Assembly (NCBI GenBank): GCA_965226965.1
Contig: OZ245715.1
Location: forward strand, 2,294,001 to 2,358,000
Direction of reading: 5' to 3'
DNA length: 64,000 nucleotides
DNA from: Endoryza foliicola
GTDB taxonomy: Bacteria; Bacteroidota; Bacteroidia; Chitinophagales; Chitinophagaceae
Positions within the stretch are counted from its first letter, which is position 1. Each line of letters starts with the position of its first letter. The position numbers were made by a program, and so were the translations under genes. Under the pieces are notes generated by a model. It did not search any database. It saw only the letters and a program-made list of their open reading frames with translations, and was not told where the DNA came from. Shown in pieces: positions 6,263 through 14,560 of the stretch.

Positions 6263-7288
6263 TTACTTATTTTTAACAATTTGATCGAATTTTTCTTTCT
6301 TCTTCAACAGCGCCGCATATACCATCGATCCCCTCCAATATCCTTTCCAATTCCGTTGATTCTTAACGGGTAACAAAGCTCCGGGTCTCCCCTTAAGCAA
6401 CCATACCACATAGTCTTTATGCGCCTTCGCCACCGCCCACCAATAGCCTCTATCGCCTTTCAATAAAGCCCTGTAGGCAGCCGCCGTATCCAGTCCAAAC
6501 CGCACCGGCATCCGCCACCATTTTTCACTCGCCGGCCAGTTTTTACTTAACATGTACAAACTGTTCCTAAAATTCAAATACACTTTTCTGCTATTGCCCT
6601 TCGGCAAGGTTCCCCCACCAACATGGTATACCACACTTTGCGGACAAGACCATACTTCATAGCCCTTCCACTGCATTCTCCAACACAAATCAATTTCCTC
6701 TTGATGCGCAAAAAAACTGGCATCAAAACCACCCATCTCCCAATAAACCTTGGCTCTTATAAACAAACTGGCTCCCGTGGCCCAAAACACCGGAATGGCA
6801 TCATTGTACTGACCTTCGTCTTTTTCACAGAGCTCCAACACGCGTCCACGCGCAAATGCATAGCCCCAATGATCCAAATAACCACCCGCCGCTCCGGCAT
6901 ATTCAAAATGATCTTTTTGATGATAGGAGAGAATCTTGGGCGCACAAGCCGCTCGTTTTTCGTCTGCTTCCAGCAAAGCTACCATGGGTTCGATCCAATT
7001 CGGTTCTACTTCTACGTCTGAATTCAAGAGAATATAGTAGTCTGCAGTTACCTGCTTCAATCCTTCATTGTAGCCTCCCGCAAATCCATAATTGTGATCG
7101 TTGATCACAACCCTTACCTGCGGATACTGCTCGCGCAAATAAGCCACCGATGTATCGGTAGAGGCATTGTCGATCACCACTACTTCCTTGTTCTCATAAG
7201 AAGAAGCCAATACCGAAGGCAGAAACTGCTCCAGGAAATGCACACCGTTCCAGTTCAATATCACAATGGCTACGCGAGGCTTGGCCAT
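6263..7288 (-). CDS. Family 2 glycosyltransferase
   Basis: Transfers a sugar from a nucleotide donor, probably to a cell-surface polysaccharide or lipid-linked acceptor, at the cytoplasmic face. The GT2/GT-A fold is plain: VAIVILNWNG at residues 6-15, VVVIDNASTDTS, NYGFAGGYNEGL, LLNSDVEVEP with the metal-binding D-x-D equivalent, and later FFAHQEEIDLCWRMQWKGY, the acceptor-side ED motif typical of rhamnosyltransferase-like members. No membrane segment is evident in the 341 residues. It is not in a polysaccharide gene cluster, so the acceptor is unknown. It is divergent from the histidine kinase at 7351, with 62 nt between starts. Confidence 0.9.
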   Translation of the reverse strand: MAKPRVAIVILNWNGVHFLEQFLPSVLASSYENKEVVVIDNASTDTSVAYLREQYPQVRVVINDHNYGFAGGYNEGLKQVTADYYILLNSDVEVEPNWIEPMVALLEADEKRAACAPKILSYHQKDHFEYAGAAGGYLDHWGYAFARGRVLELCEKDEGQYNDAIPVFWATGASLFIRAKVYWEMGGFDASFFAHQEEIDLCWRMQWKGYEVWSCPQSVVYHVGGGTLPKGNSRKVYLNFRNSLYMLSKNWPASEKWWRMPVRFGLDTAAAYRALLKGDRGYWWAVAKAHKDYVVWLLKGRPGALLPVKNQRNWKGYWRGSMVYAALLKKKEKFDQIVKNK

Positions 7289-7350
7289 ACTTTCAAGGAT
7301 TTATTTTCGTTTTTAATTCAGCAAAGGAACGGTTTTTATAAATTCGAAGC

Positions 7351-8499
7351 ATGATTCAACCTCTTTTTAACTGGAGAACAGGATTGGCCATTATAGCCAT
7401 CGCTATTGTTAGTGGTACCATTCTCTATTCAACAGTACTGGCTAAAAAGATCGCAGCAGAAGAACGACAAAAAGCAGAGCAATGGGCCGAAGCAGGTAAA
7501 TTGTTGGTGTCCGATACCAGCGGCATCTCCACGCCACTCGTGAGTTTGATCATCACCGGTAACAATACCTTGCCCATTATTTGGACAGATGAAAACGACC
7601 GCATCGTTCAATTCGCCAACCTCGATTCTGCATCTGTGGCTTCTGATACCAATTATGTGCGAAAGCAATTAGAAGAGTTCAAAACGCTCAATCCACCGAT
7701 CGTTTGGGAAGATCCAGGCAACCCCGATCACATCAATCGATACTATTATGGTCATACTTCCTTGTTGAATCAAGTGCGCTATTATCCCTATGTGCAATTG
7801 TTTTTGGTAGCCTTGTTCATCATCATTACGGTTACTGCTTTAACCACCAATTTCCGTTCAACGCAGAATCAGGTTTGGGCGGGAATGGCGAAAGAAACAG
7901 CGCATCAAATGGGTACGCCCTTGAGTTCATTGGAGGGTTGGGTAGAGATGTTGAAAGAATCGGGCGCCGATCCAATGATGGTGGCCGAAATGTCGAAAGA
8001 TGTGGACCGTTTGCGATTGGTTTCCGATCGTTTTGGTAAAATAGGCAGCATACCTAATTTGGAAGAACGGGAAGTTTCCGGTTTGGTGGTAGGAATGCAA
8101 GATTATATTAAGAAAAGAGCCCCAGGCAAAGTGCAGTTCATCCTCGATTTTCCCGATAAAGAATACATCGCCCCGGTTTCTGCGCCTTTGTTCGATTGGG
8201 TGATTGAAAACTTGCTCAAAAATGCCCTCGATGCCATGGAAGGGAAGGGGGCTATCACCATCACCATGGAAAACACCCATAATAGTGTGATCATTGATGT
8301 TTCCGACACCGGAAAAGGCATTCCTCGTTCTCAGTTCAATACGGTATTCAAGCCCGGATTTACAACGAAAAAACGTGGTTGGGGACTGGGTTTGAGCCTC
8401 TGCAAACGCATCATTGAACAATACCACAAAGGTCAACTCTTTGTAAAAACTTCAGAAATTGGAAAAGGAACCACTTTTCGTGTGATTTTAAATAAATAG
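7351..8499 (+). CDS. Orphan membrane histidine kinase
   Basis: Senses a signal through a periplasmic loop and autophosphorylates. TM1 lies at about residues 10-30, a periplasmic region at about 31-145, TM2 at about 147-167. The H box follows directly: MAKETAHQMGTPLSSLEGW with phospho-acceptor His185. The ATP-binding domain shows ENLLKNALDAM (N box), DTGKGIP (G1) and GWGLGLSL (G2). There is no HAMP domain between TM2 and the H box. No response regulator gene adjoins, so its partner must lie elsewhere. The 382-aa length suits a minimal kinase. The ATG at 7351 is the only good start. Confidence 0.92.
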   Translation: MIQPLFNWRTGLAIIAIAIVSGTILYSTVLAKKIAAEERQKAEQWAEAGKLLVSDTSGISTPLVSLIITGNNTLPIIWTDENDRIVQFANLDSASVASDTNYVRKQLEEFKTLNPPIVWEDPGNPDHINRYYYGHTSLLNQVRYYPYVQLFLVALFIIITVTALTTNFRSTQNQVWAGMAKETAHQMGTPLSSLEGWVEMLKESGADPMMVAEMSKDVDRLRLVSDRFGKIGSIPNLEEREVSGLVVGMQDYIKKRAPGKVQFILDFPDKEYIAPVSAPLFDWVIENLLKNALDAMEGKGAITITMENTHNSVIIDVSDTGKGIPRSQFNTVFKPGFTTKKRGWGLGLSLCKRIIEQYHKGQLFVKTSEIGKGTTFRVILNK

Positions 8500-8503
8500 T
8501 TAT

Positions 8504-8511
8504 TATTTTTG
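8504..8511 (+). promoter_or_regulatory. -7 box for tRNA-Leu(GAG)
   Basis: TATTTTTG matches TAnnTTTG. It begins 4 nt after the kinase stop codon and 35 nt before the tRNA. Confidence 0.5.
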
Positions 8512-8538
8512 CCGCCCCTTCGGTAAGAAAGGGTGATT

Positions 8539-8622
8539 GCCCAGGTGTTGAAATTGGTAGACAAGCCACTTTGAGGTGGTGGTGCCCGAAAGGGCGTGCT
8601 GGTTCGAATCCAGTCCTGGGCA
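8539..8622 (+). tRNA. tRNA-Leu (anticodon GAG)
   Basis: 84 nt, class II. The acceptor stem pairs GCCCAGG with CCTGGGC. The anticodon arm is CCACT-TTGAGGT-GGTGG, giving GAG. The variable arm TGCCCGAAAGGGCGT folds on itself, and the T arm is CTGG-TTCGAAT-CCAG. CCA is not encoded. Confidence 0.95.
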
Positions 8623-8633
8623 CAGAAGAGAGA

Positions 8634-8659
8634 GAGCATTCATTGAATGCTCTTTTTTT
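8634..8659 (+). terminator. Terminator of tRNA-Leu(GAG)
   Basis: GAGCATT (8634-8640) pairs with AATGCTC (8646-8652) over a 5-nt loop and is followed by seven T. Confidence 0.85.
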
Positions 8660-8665
8660 ATGGTA

Positions 8666-8729
8666 GAAATTTATCCATCAGAAGGCGTGCTCTATCCATT
8701 TTTAAGGGGTTGTTATTGTTGCAGCTTTG
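8666..8729 (+). promoter_or_regulatory. Direct-repeat operator and promoter, AhpD-like gene
   Basis: TATCCAT occurs at 8672-8678 and again at 8693-8699, exactly 21 bp apart, a spacing typical of AraC-family half sites. The block at 8666-8680 matches the block at 9348-9362 at 13 of 15 positions. A weak -7 box, CAGCTTTG, starts at 8722, 23 bp after the end of the second repeat. Confidence 0.6.
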
Positions 8730-8751
8730 CACTATCAAAATCATAACAACA

Positions 8752-9285
8752 ATGAAAAAATTTAATGTTCCTACCAGAGAACAAGTAGCCCCCGCAAACC
8801 AAGCAATTTTTGACAACTTACACAAAGCGCTCGGATTCGTCCCCAATTTGTATGCAACCATCGCCTATTCTGAAAATGGATTGGGCAGATACCTCGCTTA
8901 TCAAAATGCAAAAACAACTTTATCTAATAAAGAAAAAGAAGCCGTGAATTTGGTGGTAAGTGAAGTGAATAACTGTTTGTATTGCAAAAGTGCCCATACT
9001 TTGATTGGAAAAATGAATGGGTTTACAGATGCTCAACTTGAAAACATTCGCCGCGAAAAAGCCGATCAGCCAAAATTGGATGCCTTGGTGAAATTAGCTG
9101 CCGCTATCACTCGAAATCGCGGCAATGTTGATGCGCTCTTAGTTGATGCGTTCTATGCACAAGGATATACAGACGAGAATCTTGTTGATCTGATTTTACA
9201 AATTAGCGACAAAACGGCGATGAATTACCTGCACAACCTAACACAAATTCCGGTTGACTTTCCGCTCGCTGCACCCTTAACATAA
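8752..9285 (+). CDS. AhpD-like / carboxymuconolactone-decarboxylase family protein
   Basis: An all-helical peroxidase-like fold protein with a redox-active CxxC. The motif NNCLYCKSAH gives Cys75, Cys78 and His82, with an acidic residue (Glu71) upstream, as in AhpD proton relays. A leading LGFVPNLYATIA block is typical of the uncharacterised peroxidase-related branch. I chose ATG 8752, giving 177 aa, since the longer frame from 8647 would start inside the tRNA terminator. Predicted function is peroxide or reactive-species detoxification, or a related thiol reaction. Its promoter carries the operator shared with the gene at 9422, so it probably belongs to the regulon of the AraC-type gene at 11310. 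Confidence 0.88.
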   Translation: MKKFNVPTREQVAPANQAIFDNLHKALGFVPNLYATIAYSENGLGRYLAYQNAKTTLSNKEKEAVNLVVSEVNNCLYCKSAHTLIGKMNGFTDAQLENIRREKADQPKLDALVKLAAAITRNRGNVDALLVDAFYAQGYTDENLVDLILQISDKTAMNYLHNLTQIPVDFPLAAPLT

Positions 9286-9304
9286 TTGAATCAATAAAAA
9301 TGAA

Positions 9305-9345
9305 TGCAGAAGTGATTCTAAAAAAAGCTTCTGCTTTCGTTTTTA
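9305..9345 (+). terminator. Probable terminator after the AhpD-like gene
   Basis: GCAGAAG (9306-9312) pairs with CTTCTGC (9328-9334), with a 15-nt A-rich loop and a T-rich run to 9345. The wide loop makes it weaker than others. Confidence 0.5.
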
Positions 9346-9347
9346 TG

Positions 9348-9411
9348 GAAAATTGTCCATCAAGTATAGGAATTCGTCCATTGTCATCACATTATTCGTT
9401 CACTACTTTTA
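9348..9411 (+). promoter_or_regulatory. Direct-repeat operator and promoter, NTF2-like gene
   Basis: GTCCAT occurs at 9355-9360 and 9376-9381, 21 bp apart, inside a block matching the one at 8666-8680. A near -7 box TACTTTTA starts at 9404, again 23 bp after the second repeat. The equal geometry at two promoters supports a shared activator site over the -33 region. Confidence 0.6.
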
Positions 9412-9421
9412 CTTTTTAATC

Positions 9422-9847
9422 ATGAGCATAGAAATCAAACATCCCATTCCTCCCTTCACACTAGAAACGGCCGTTCAAAAAGTTCAGATGGCTGAAGACC
9501 TGTGGAATACGAAGGATCCCGAGCAAGTAAGCAAAGCATATACCTTGGATACGGAATGGAGAAATCGAACCAGTTTTATCAATGGAAGGGCTGAAGTGAA
9601 AGCCTTCTTACACTTGAAATGGGAAAAGGAACTCAATTATCGATTAAAAAAAGAGCTTTGGGGTTTTCGAGAAAATAGAATGGCCGTTCGATTTGAATAC
9701 GAGTACCATTCTATTGAAGGACAATGGTTCCGTGCCTATGGCATTGAAACATGGGAGTTTGATGAAAATGGATTGATGCGAAAGCGCTACGCCAGCATCA
9801 ACGATTTAGCAATTGAAGAAAAAGACAGGAAATTTAAATCATCTTGA
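9422..9847 (+). CDS. NTF2-like (DUF1348 / SnoaL fold) protein
   Basis: A 141-residue cone-shaped NTF2-fold protein of unknown substrate. The family signature is strong through its length: PPFTLETAVQKVQMAEDLWN at the start, then YTLDTEWRNR, GRAEVKAFLHLKWEKELNYR, KELWGF, RMAVRFEYEYH, GQWFRAYGIETWEF and the C-terminal RKRYASINDL. I chose ATG 9422 over the longer frame at 9353 because the latter lies inside the operator. Proteins of this family often sit with oxidoreductase or stress genes. Its promoter shares the operator of the AhpD-like gene. The enzyme or binding role is not known. Confidence 0.9.
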   Translation: MSIEIKHPIPPFTLETAVQKVQMAEDLWNTKDPEQVSKAYTLDTEWRNRTSFINGRAEVKAFLHLKWEKELNYRLKKELWGFRENRMAVRFEYEYHSIEGQWFRAYGIETWEFDENGLMRKRYASINDLAIEEKDRKFKSS

Positions 9848-9848
9848 A

Positions 9849-9953
9849 ATGAATATGAACAACACAAAAGAAACAACACCCATCGTATTAGTTGATGAAT
9901 GTGGCGACAGCCTCTGGGATGCTGTTCTAGAGCAACATGACTTAATAGGTTGA
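9849..9953 (+). CDS. Possible 34-aa peptide or gene remnant
   Basis: A short frame begins one nt after the stop of the NTF2-like gene and encodes 34 residues with an acidic, tryptophan-containing C-terminal half (PIVLVDECGDSLWDAVLEQH). The tight spacing suggests translational coupling, but the size and lack of a recognised family leave it uncertain. It may be the N-terminal stump of a degraded gene, as the following 70 nt are non-coding. Confidence 0.25.
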   Translation: MNMNNTKETTPIVLVDECGDSLWDAVLEQHDLIG

Positions 9954-10024
9954 TTACTCATTAATTCAATGGAAATGGAATAACTTGCGTAGATTATTGA
10001 ACGTGAGAATAAAGAAAATTTGAA

Positions 10025-11278
10025 ATGAAAGAATTGAAACGTGTAGTGATTACCGGCTTGGGTGCCATCACTCCTTTAGGAAATAATGTTGATGAATTTT
10101 GGGAGAATATTGTAGCGGGAAAAAGTGGTGTAGCTCAAATCACAAAATTTGATACAACGGCATTTAAAACAAAATTTGCTGCGGAAGTTAAAGGGTTCGA
10201 TCCTTCTAAATACTTTGAAAAGAATGAAGCTCGTAAGTACGATCTTTTCACTCAGTACGCCGTTGCCGCTGCCGAACAAGCAATCAAACATGCAGGGCTC
10301 GACTTTAGCACTATTGATACAAATAAGGTAGGCGTTATTTGGGGCTCTGGAAATGGAGGCATAATCACCTTTCAGGATCAATTGGAGGAATTTTTTAAGA
10401 ACAACAAACAACCTCGTTTCAACCCTTATTTTATTCCCAAGATAATTGCGGATATCCCATCGGGAGTTATTTCAATTCGACATGGATTGCGCGGATTGAA
10501 TTTCTCTACAATTTCGGCTTGTGCTTCATCTACAACTGCATTGATCGATGCATTTAATTACATTCGATTGGGAAAGGCAGACATCGTTATTGCAGGTGGA
10601 TCTGAAGCGGCAATTAATGAGAGTGGAATAGGTGGATTCAATGCATCGAAAGCATTGAGCACTCACAATGAAAATCCTCAAAAGGCGTCAAGACCATTTG
10701 ATGTAAGTCGCGATGGGTTTGTAATGGGCGAAGGAGGTGGAGCCATGATTGTGGAGAGTTTGGAAAGTGCTTTAAGAAGAAACGCTCCCATTATTGCTGA
10801 ATTTATCGGCGGTGGAATGGCGGCCGATGCCTATCATTTAACAGGCACGCATCCGGAAGGAGAGGGTGCTTATCTTGGAATGTTGGATGCAATGTCTGAT
10901 GCCAATATCCATCCAGATCAAATAGATTATATCAATGCCCATGCAACTTCTACGCCCTTAGGTGATGAAAGTGAATTGCGTGCTGTTCAAAGAGTATTTG
11001 GAAACCGAAAAGATTTGCATGTGAGCGGCACTAAATCAATGACCGGTCACTTACTCGGTGCTGCCGGAGCTTTAGAAGCCATCATAACCGTGAAAGCATT
11101 GCTTCATAACATCGTTCCTCCAACCATTAATACGGAAGTTGTAGATGAACAGTGGAGCAATACATTCAACTTAACACTCGGTAAGGCACAGCCTAAGAAT
11201 ATTAACTTTGCCATGAGTAATACATTTGGCTTCGGCGGACATATTGCATCTGTATTGTTTAAAAAGTATCAAGGCTAA
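10025..11278 (+). CDS. fabF: Beta-ketoacyl-ACP synthase II
   Basis: Condenses malonyl-ACP with acyl-ACP in fatty-acid elongation, in the cytoplasm. The 417-residue length is standard. The thiolase-fold triad is complete: Cys166 in ISACASST, His306 in NAHATSTPLGD, His342 in TGHLLGAAGA. GFVMGEGGGAM and FGFGGHIASV are also present. It stands without acpP or other fab genes and sits between an NTF2-like gene and an AraC regulator, so it may be an accessory copy, not the housekeeping one. The 70 nt before it show no shared operator. There is no Shine-Dalgarno site. Confidence 0.94.
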   Translation: MKELKRVVITGLGAITPLGNNVDEFWENIVAGKSGVAQITKFDTTAFKTKFAAEVKGFDPSKYFEKNEARKYDLFTQYAVAAAEQAIKHAGLDFSTIDTNKVGVIWGSGNGGIITFQDQLEEFFKNNKQPRFNPYFIPKIIADIPSGVISIRHGLRGLNFSTISACASSTTALIDAFNYIRLGKADIVIAGGSEAAINESGIGGFNASKALSTHNENPQKASRPFDVSRDGFVMGEGGGAMIVESLESALRRNAPIIAEFIGGGMAADAYHLTGTHPEGEGAYLGMLDAMSDANIHPDQIDYINAHATSTPLGDESELRAVQRVFGNRKDLHVSGTKSMTGHLLGAAGALEAIITVKALLHNIVPPTINTEVVDEQWSNTFNLTLGKAQPKNINFAMSNTFGFGGHIASVLFKKYQG

Positions 11279-11309
11279 AGAGAATTAAATAAATTGTAAT
11301 TGCAGGCTA

Positions 11310-12188
11310 ATGATGAATCAATCAAATTATACCTTGATTAATCCTCAAACCGGAGACCTGGCTTTTCGATATGGAATAGTAGAAGACGCAAACAGCTTTG
11401 AAGAAATCCAGCGAAATCCCTTCTTCTCTTTGATTTGGGTAAAAAAAGGAAAAGGGAAAGTAATGGCCGACTTTGCAAGTTATGAATTTGGAGAGAATAC
11501 ACTGTTTGCCTTTGCTCCCTATCAGCCCTTTTCGATTCAATCCGATGAGGCGCTTTCAGGACTGGTCATAAATTTTCATTCCGAGTTTTTTTGTATCTAC
11601 AAACATCATAAAGAAGTTTCTTGTAACGGCGTTTTGTATAACAATATTTACAGCCCTCCTTTTGTAACCGTTGATTCGGGCACCGAACAAACGCTCGACA
11701 TGATTTCTTTACAAATAAAAACTGAAATTCAAAACACTGATTTGGCGCAGTATGAATTACTCGTTTCTTATTTGAAGATTTTTCTGATTACTGCTGCACG
11801 ACTCAAAATGCAACAACAAGAACTCGTTCCAAACGACACAGCTACAGTTAAAGAACCCTTTTTATTGCAAAAATTAAAAGATGCTATTGAAGAACACTTT
11901 CGTTCCAAGCACAGTCCTTCTGAGTATGCAGAACTCCTTTACATTTCCCCCAAAGCTTTAGCCAAAATCACCAAAACGCATTTTCATAAAACACTGAGCG
12001 CTGTTATCAATGAACGAATCATCATTGAAGCGAAAAGAGAACTTTATTTAACAAATAAAACAGTGAAAGAGATAGCTCATGAACTTGGTTATGAAGATGA
12101 ATACTATTTCAGTAGGTTTTTTAAAGTCAATGCAATGGTTTCTCCACAAACATATCGCGACACAGTAGGGTTTGCAAAAGCAGTTTAG
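11310..12188 (+). CDS. AraC-family transcriptional regulator
   Basis: A 292-residue regulator. The N-terminal half (about 1-170) looks like a cupin-type sensor domain (NPFFSLIWVKKGKGKVMADFASYEF, a beta-rich pattern). Residues about 190-285 are the tandem AraC helix-turn-helix: HSPSEYAELLYISPKALAKITKTHF, then VKEIAHELGYEDEYYFSRFFKV and the closing SPQTYRD. It follows fabF by 31 nt and could be co-transcribed. The 21-bp direct repeats upstream of the genes at 8752 and 9422 are good candidate sites for it. A second pair (CATTTTGGGAA at 12322 and 12342) follows it. A start at the second Met (11313) is equally possible. Confidence 0.92.
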   Translation: MMNQSNYTLINPQTGDLAFRYGIVEDANSFEEIQRNPFFSLIWVKKGKGKVMADFASYEFGENTLFAFAPYQPFSIQSDEALSGLVINFHSEFFCIYKHHKEVSCNGVLYNNIYSPPFVTVDSGTEQTLDMISLQIKTEIQNTDLAQYELLVSYLKIFLITAARLKMQQQELVPNDTATVKEPFLLQKLKDAIEEHFRSKHSPSEYAELLYISPKALAKITKTHFHKTLSAVINERIIIEAKRELYLTNKTVKEIAHELGYEDEYYFSRFFKVNAMVSPQTYRDTVGFAKAV

Positions 12189-12321
12189 AACAAATAAAAT
12201 TAAGTTATACTATTAAGCTGCGCTAGAGCGATTTGACTTGCGCGAAAAATTTCATATTCTGATTTGATATTTATCAATATAGTTGTTTTTATTCTAATGC
12301 AATTACAGTCTTTTCAAATTG

Positions 12322-12352
12322 CATTTTGGGAACTCCAGTTTCATTTTGGGAA
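12322..12352 (+). promoter_or_regulatory. Pair of 11-bp direct repeats upstream of the secreted protein gene
   Basis: CATTTTGGGAA occurs at 12322-12332 and 12342-12352, 20 bp apart, or about two helical turns. The sequence differs from the TCCAT operator. It may be a binding site for an AraC-type or similar regulator. The rest of 12189-12494 shows no other clear feature. Confidence 0.4.
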
Positions 12353-12494
12353 TTAATCTTTTTTTAATTCTTGCCTAAATCATTGCATTTCAGAAGTTTA
12401 ATAAATTGGCACGCAGATCGTAGTCTATGTGTTCAATAGTAGTCAAAAATAAAGAATACACTTATTCCGTTTTTGGCGCAGTTGAACCCAAACT

Positions 12495-14429
12495 ATGAAA
12501 GAAATGAAAAAAAGTACGCTTAAAATTAGCTTTCGTATCCAAGCATTGGTTTTGGCAACGGTAATTTCAAATTCGGTTTTTGCACAATATTCACCGGGTG
12601 GAATTGGACGAGGTAGTTTGTTCGTTTGGTTGAATGCTCAGAATACAAGCTCACTTACGGTGGATGGACCGAACAGGGTTTCACAATGGTCCGATTTAAG
12701 TGGTAAGAACAATCACTTCACGCAATCTACTACTGCCAGCCGTCCGGTTTATGGTGCTGCCACAGGGCCAGGTAGTCGTCCCGCATTAACTTTTACATCC
12801 TCTTCTTCTCAACATCTTGGCAATACTGCATTACCCAATACACTTAGTTTCACTAGTGGCGTGAGTTCATTTGCAGTTGCGAATTTTGCATCTACCGGCA
12901 ACTGGGAAAGAATCTACGACTTCGGTAACGGTGCGGCGAGTAACAATATTTGGATGGGACGGTATGGGAATACCACCAACTTCTGCTTCGAGGGCTGGGC
13001 CGGAAGTACGGGAGCCCAGGCATACACTACCGGTGGACCGGTTTCGAACGGTACCAATTTTATTTACGAGGCTGTTCAGGCAAGTGGATCAGCAGGAGCC
13101 AATACCGCTGTTACCATGGTACGCAATGGAACCACTCAAGCCAGCAGCGGAGCTCTTGGATCTTCTAGAACGTATATTACCAATGCAGTGGCAAGAACAA
13201 GCAACTTTATTGGAAGAAGTAACTGGGCGGCGGATACCTACTTTAATGGTACCATGTCGGAAGTATTAGTATTCAATACAGCATTGAATACTACTCAACG
13301 TGTTCTTGTAGAAAACTATTTGGGTGCCGAATGGGGACTAACAGTAGGTACCTCACGTTTCACACCTCCTACTTCAACTACTTTCAATCAGAATTTAATT
13401 GGCATTGGTTACACCAGTTCAACGGATAACTTTGTAAACAATGCAACCGGCTCCGGTGGTTCCACAGATGGAATGGGTTTTCAAAGCGCTACTAATTCCG
13501 GTGGGTTCTTGAATACAGCAGGCTATATCATGGCGGCACATAACAATCAAGCAAACACGGTTCTCACCAACCAAACAATTACAGGGGTGCCACCAAGCGG
13601 AATCAGCCGTTTCAACCGTTCTTGGTATGTTGACAAAACCGGTGGAAACAATGCCGGTACTGTTACTATCAAATTCGACTTCAATAATTACAATGGGTCT
13701 ACCTTGCCGGGTGGGGCTGTGAGTTATGGAATTTTGTACAATGCTACCAATGGTAGTTTCACTTCGGGAACCAATGTGCTGTTATCAAATAATTATACTA
13801 TTTCAGGTACTACCATAAGTTTTGCATTAACCGCGTCAAACGTAGCAGACGGATATTATACGCTTGTATGGAGCAACTCATTTGTGTTGCCGATCACGTT
13901 CGAATCTTTCCAAGTGTCGCTAAACAATAACAACGAGGCTGTATTGAACTGGAAAGCTGATAACGATGGATCAAGCCCGTATAAGTTTTTGGTAGAGCGT
14001 GCCGATTTCAACGGTAGTTTTTCGACCATCGGTGAAGTTGCCGGCGCTACTTTAACCGGTTCAAACAGTTACAGCTTTACCGACAAACAAACACCATCTG
14101 GTACTTCGCTCTATCGTATTAAATTGGTGCAAGAAGATGGTTATACTGCTTATACAGCTATTGTTCGAATCAATAATACATCGGGGGGCACAGACCCACT
14201 AGTGGTTACTTATAAAACAGCCTCCAATCAAGTTCACTTGAGTTCAACCATCCTTCGTGGGAATGTGAATCTTCAAGTAATGTCGGCGAATGGACAGAAA
14301 GTATTTGAGAGAAATCTAAGTTTGAATGGAAGTGCCGATGTTGACCTTGGTAATATGCAAACCGGAGTTTACTTTTTGAAATTGCAGATCGGGCAAACGA
14401 ATACTGTTCGAAAAATTTACAAGAATTAA
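12495..14429 (+). CDS. Secreted LamG-like protein with type IX secretion C-terminal domain
   Basis: A 644-residue exported protein. A signal peptide ends near VFAQ (about residue 32). Residues about 40-280 resemble a concanavalin/LamG-type beta-sandwich (VWLNAQNTSSLT, VSQWSDLSGKNNHF, FNGTMSEVLVFNTAL). A second region, about 300-470, is rich in Gly, Ser, Asn and Thr. Residues about 470-560 look fibronectin-like, and the C-terminal about 75 residues match a type A sorting domain, ending VRKIYKN. The protein should cross the outer membrane by type IX secretion and be anchored or released. Carbohydrate binding or adhesion is likely, but no catalytic residues are evident. Either ATG (12495 or 12504) may start it. 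Confidence 0.85.
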   Translation: MKEMKKSTLKISFRIQALVLATVISNSVFAQYSPGGIGRGSLFVWLNAQNTSSLTVDGPNRVSQWSDLSGKNNHFTQSTTASRPVYGAATGPGSRPALTFTSSSSQHLGNTALPNTLSFTSGVSSFAVANFASTGNWERIYDFGNGAASNNIWMGRYGNTTNFCFEGWAGSTGAQAYTTGGPVSNGTNFIYEAVQASGSAGANTAVTMVRNGTTQASSGALGSSRTYITNAVARTSNFIGRSNWAADTYFNGTMSEVLVFNTALNTTQRVLVENYLGAEWGLTVGTSRFTPPTSTTFNQNLIGIGYTSSTDNFVNNATGSGGSTDGMGFQSATNSGGFLNTAGYIMAAHNNQANTVLTNQTITGVPPSGISRFNRSWYVDKTGGNNAGTVTIKFDFNNYNGSTLPGGAVSYGILYNATNGSFTSGTNVLLSNNYTISGTTISFALTASNVADGYYTLVWSNSFVLPITFESFQVSLNNNNEAVLNWKADNDGSSPYKFLVERADFNGSFSTIGEVAGATLTGSNSYSFTDKQTPSGTSLYRIKLVQEDGYTAYTAIVRINNTSGGTDPLVVTYKTASNQVHLSSTILRGNVNLQVMSANGQKVFERNLSLNGSADVDLGNMQTGVYFLKLQIGQTNTVRKIYKN

Positions 14430-14453
14430 CCGGAGATCATTACTAACTACTTG

Positions 14454-14484
14454 AAAAGGCTGTTGAATATCAACAGCCTTTTTC
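14454..14484 (+). terminator. Terminator of the secreted protein gene
   Basis: AAAAGGCTGTTGA (14454-14466) pairs with its complement at 14470-14482 over a 3-nt loop and runs into a T-rich tail. Confidence 0.85.
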
Positions 14485-14560
14485 TTTTAATATGATTGAT
14501 GCTTAAGCTAAACTGACTTTCAATTCTTCCACTTATCTTTAAATACTTAAAATTCGGTGC

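Noticed and set aside
8411..8639. Two minus-strand frames over tRNA-Leu(GAG)
   Set aside because: They are antisense reading of the tRNA gene and the kinase end.
12871..13269. Long alternate frames inside the type IX-secreted protein gene
   Set aside because: Out-of-frame reading of a repetitive Gly/Ser/Thr gene; the main frame has a signal peptide and sorting domain.
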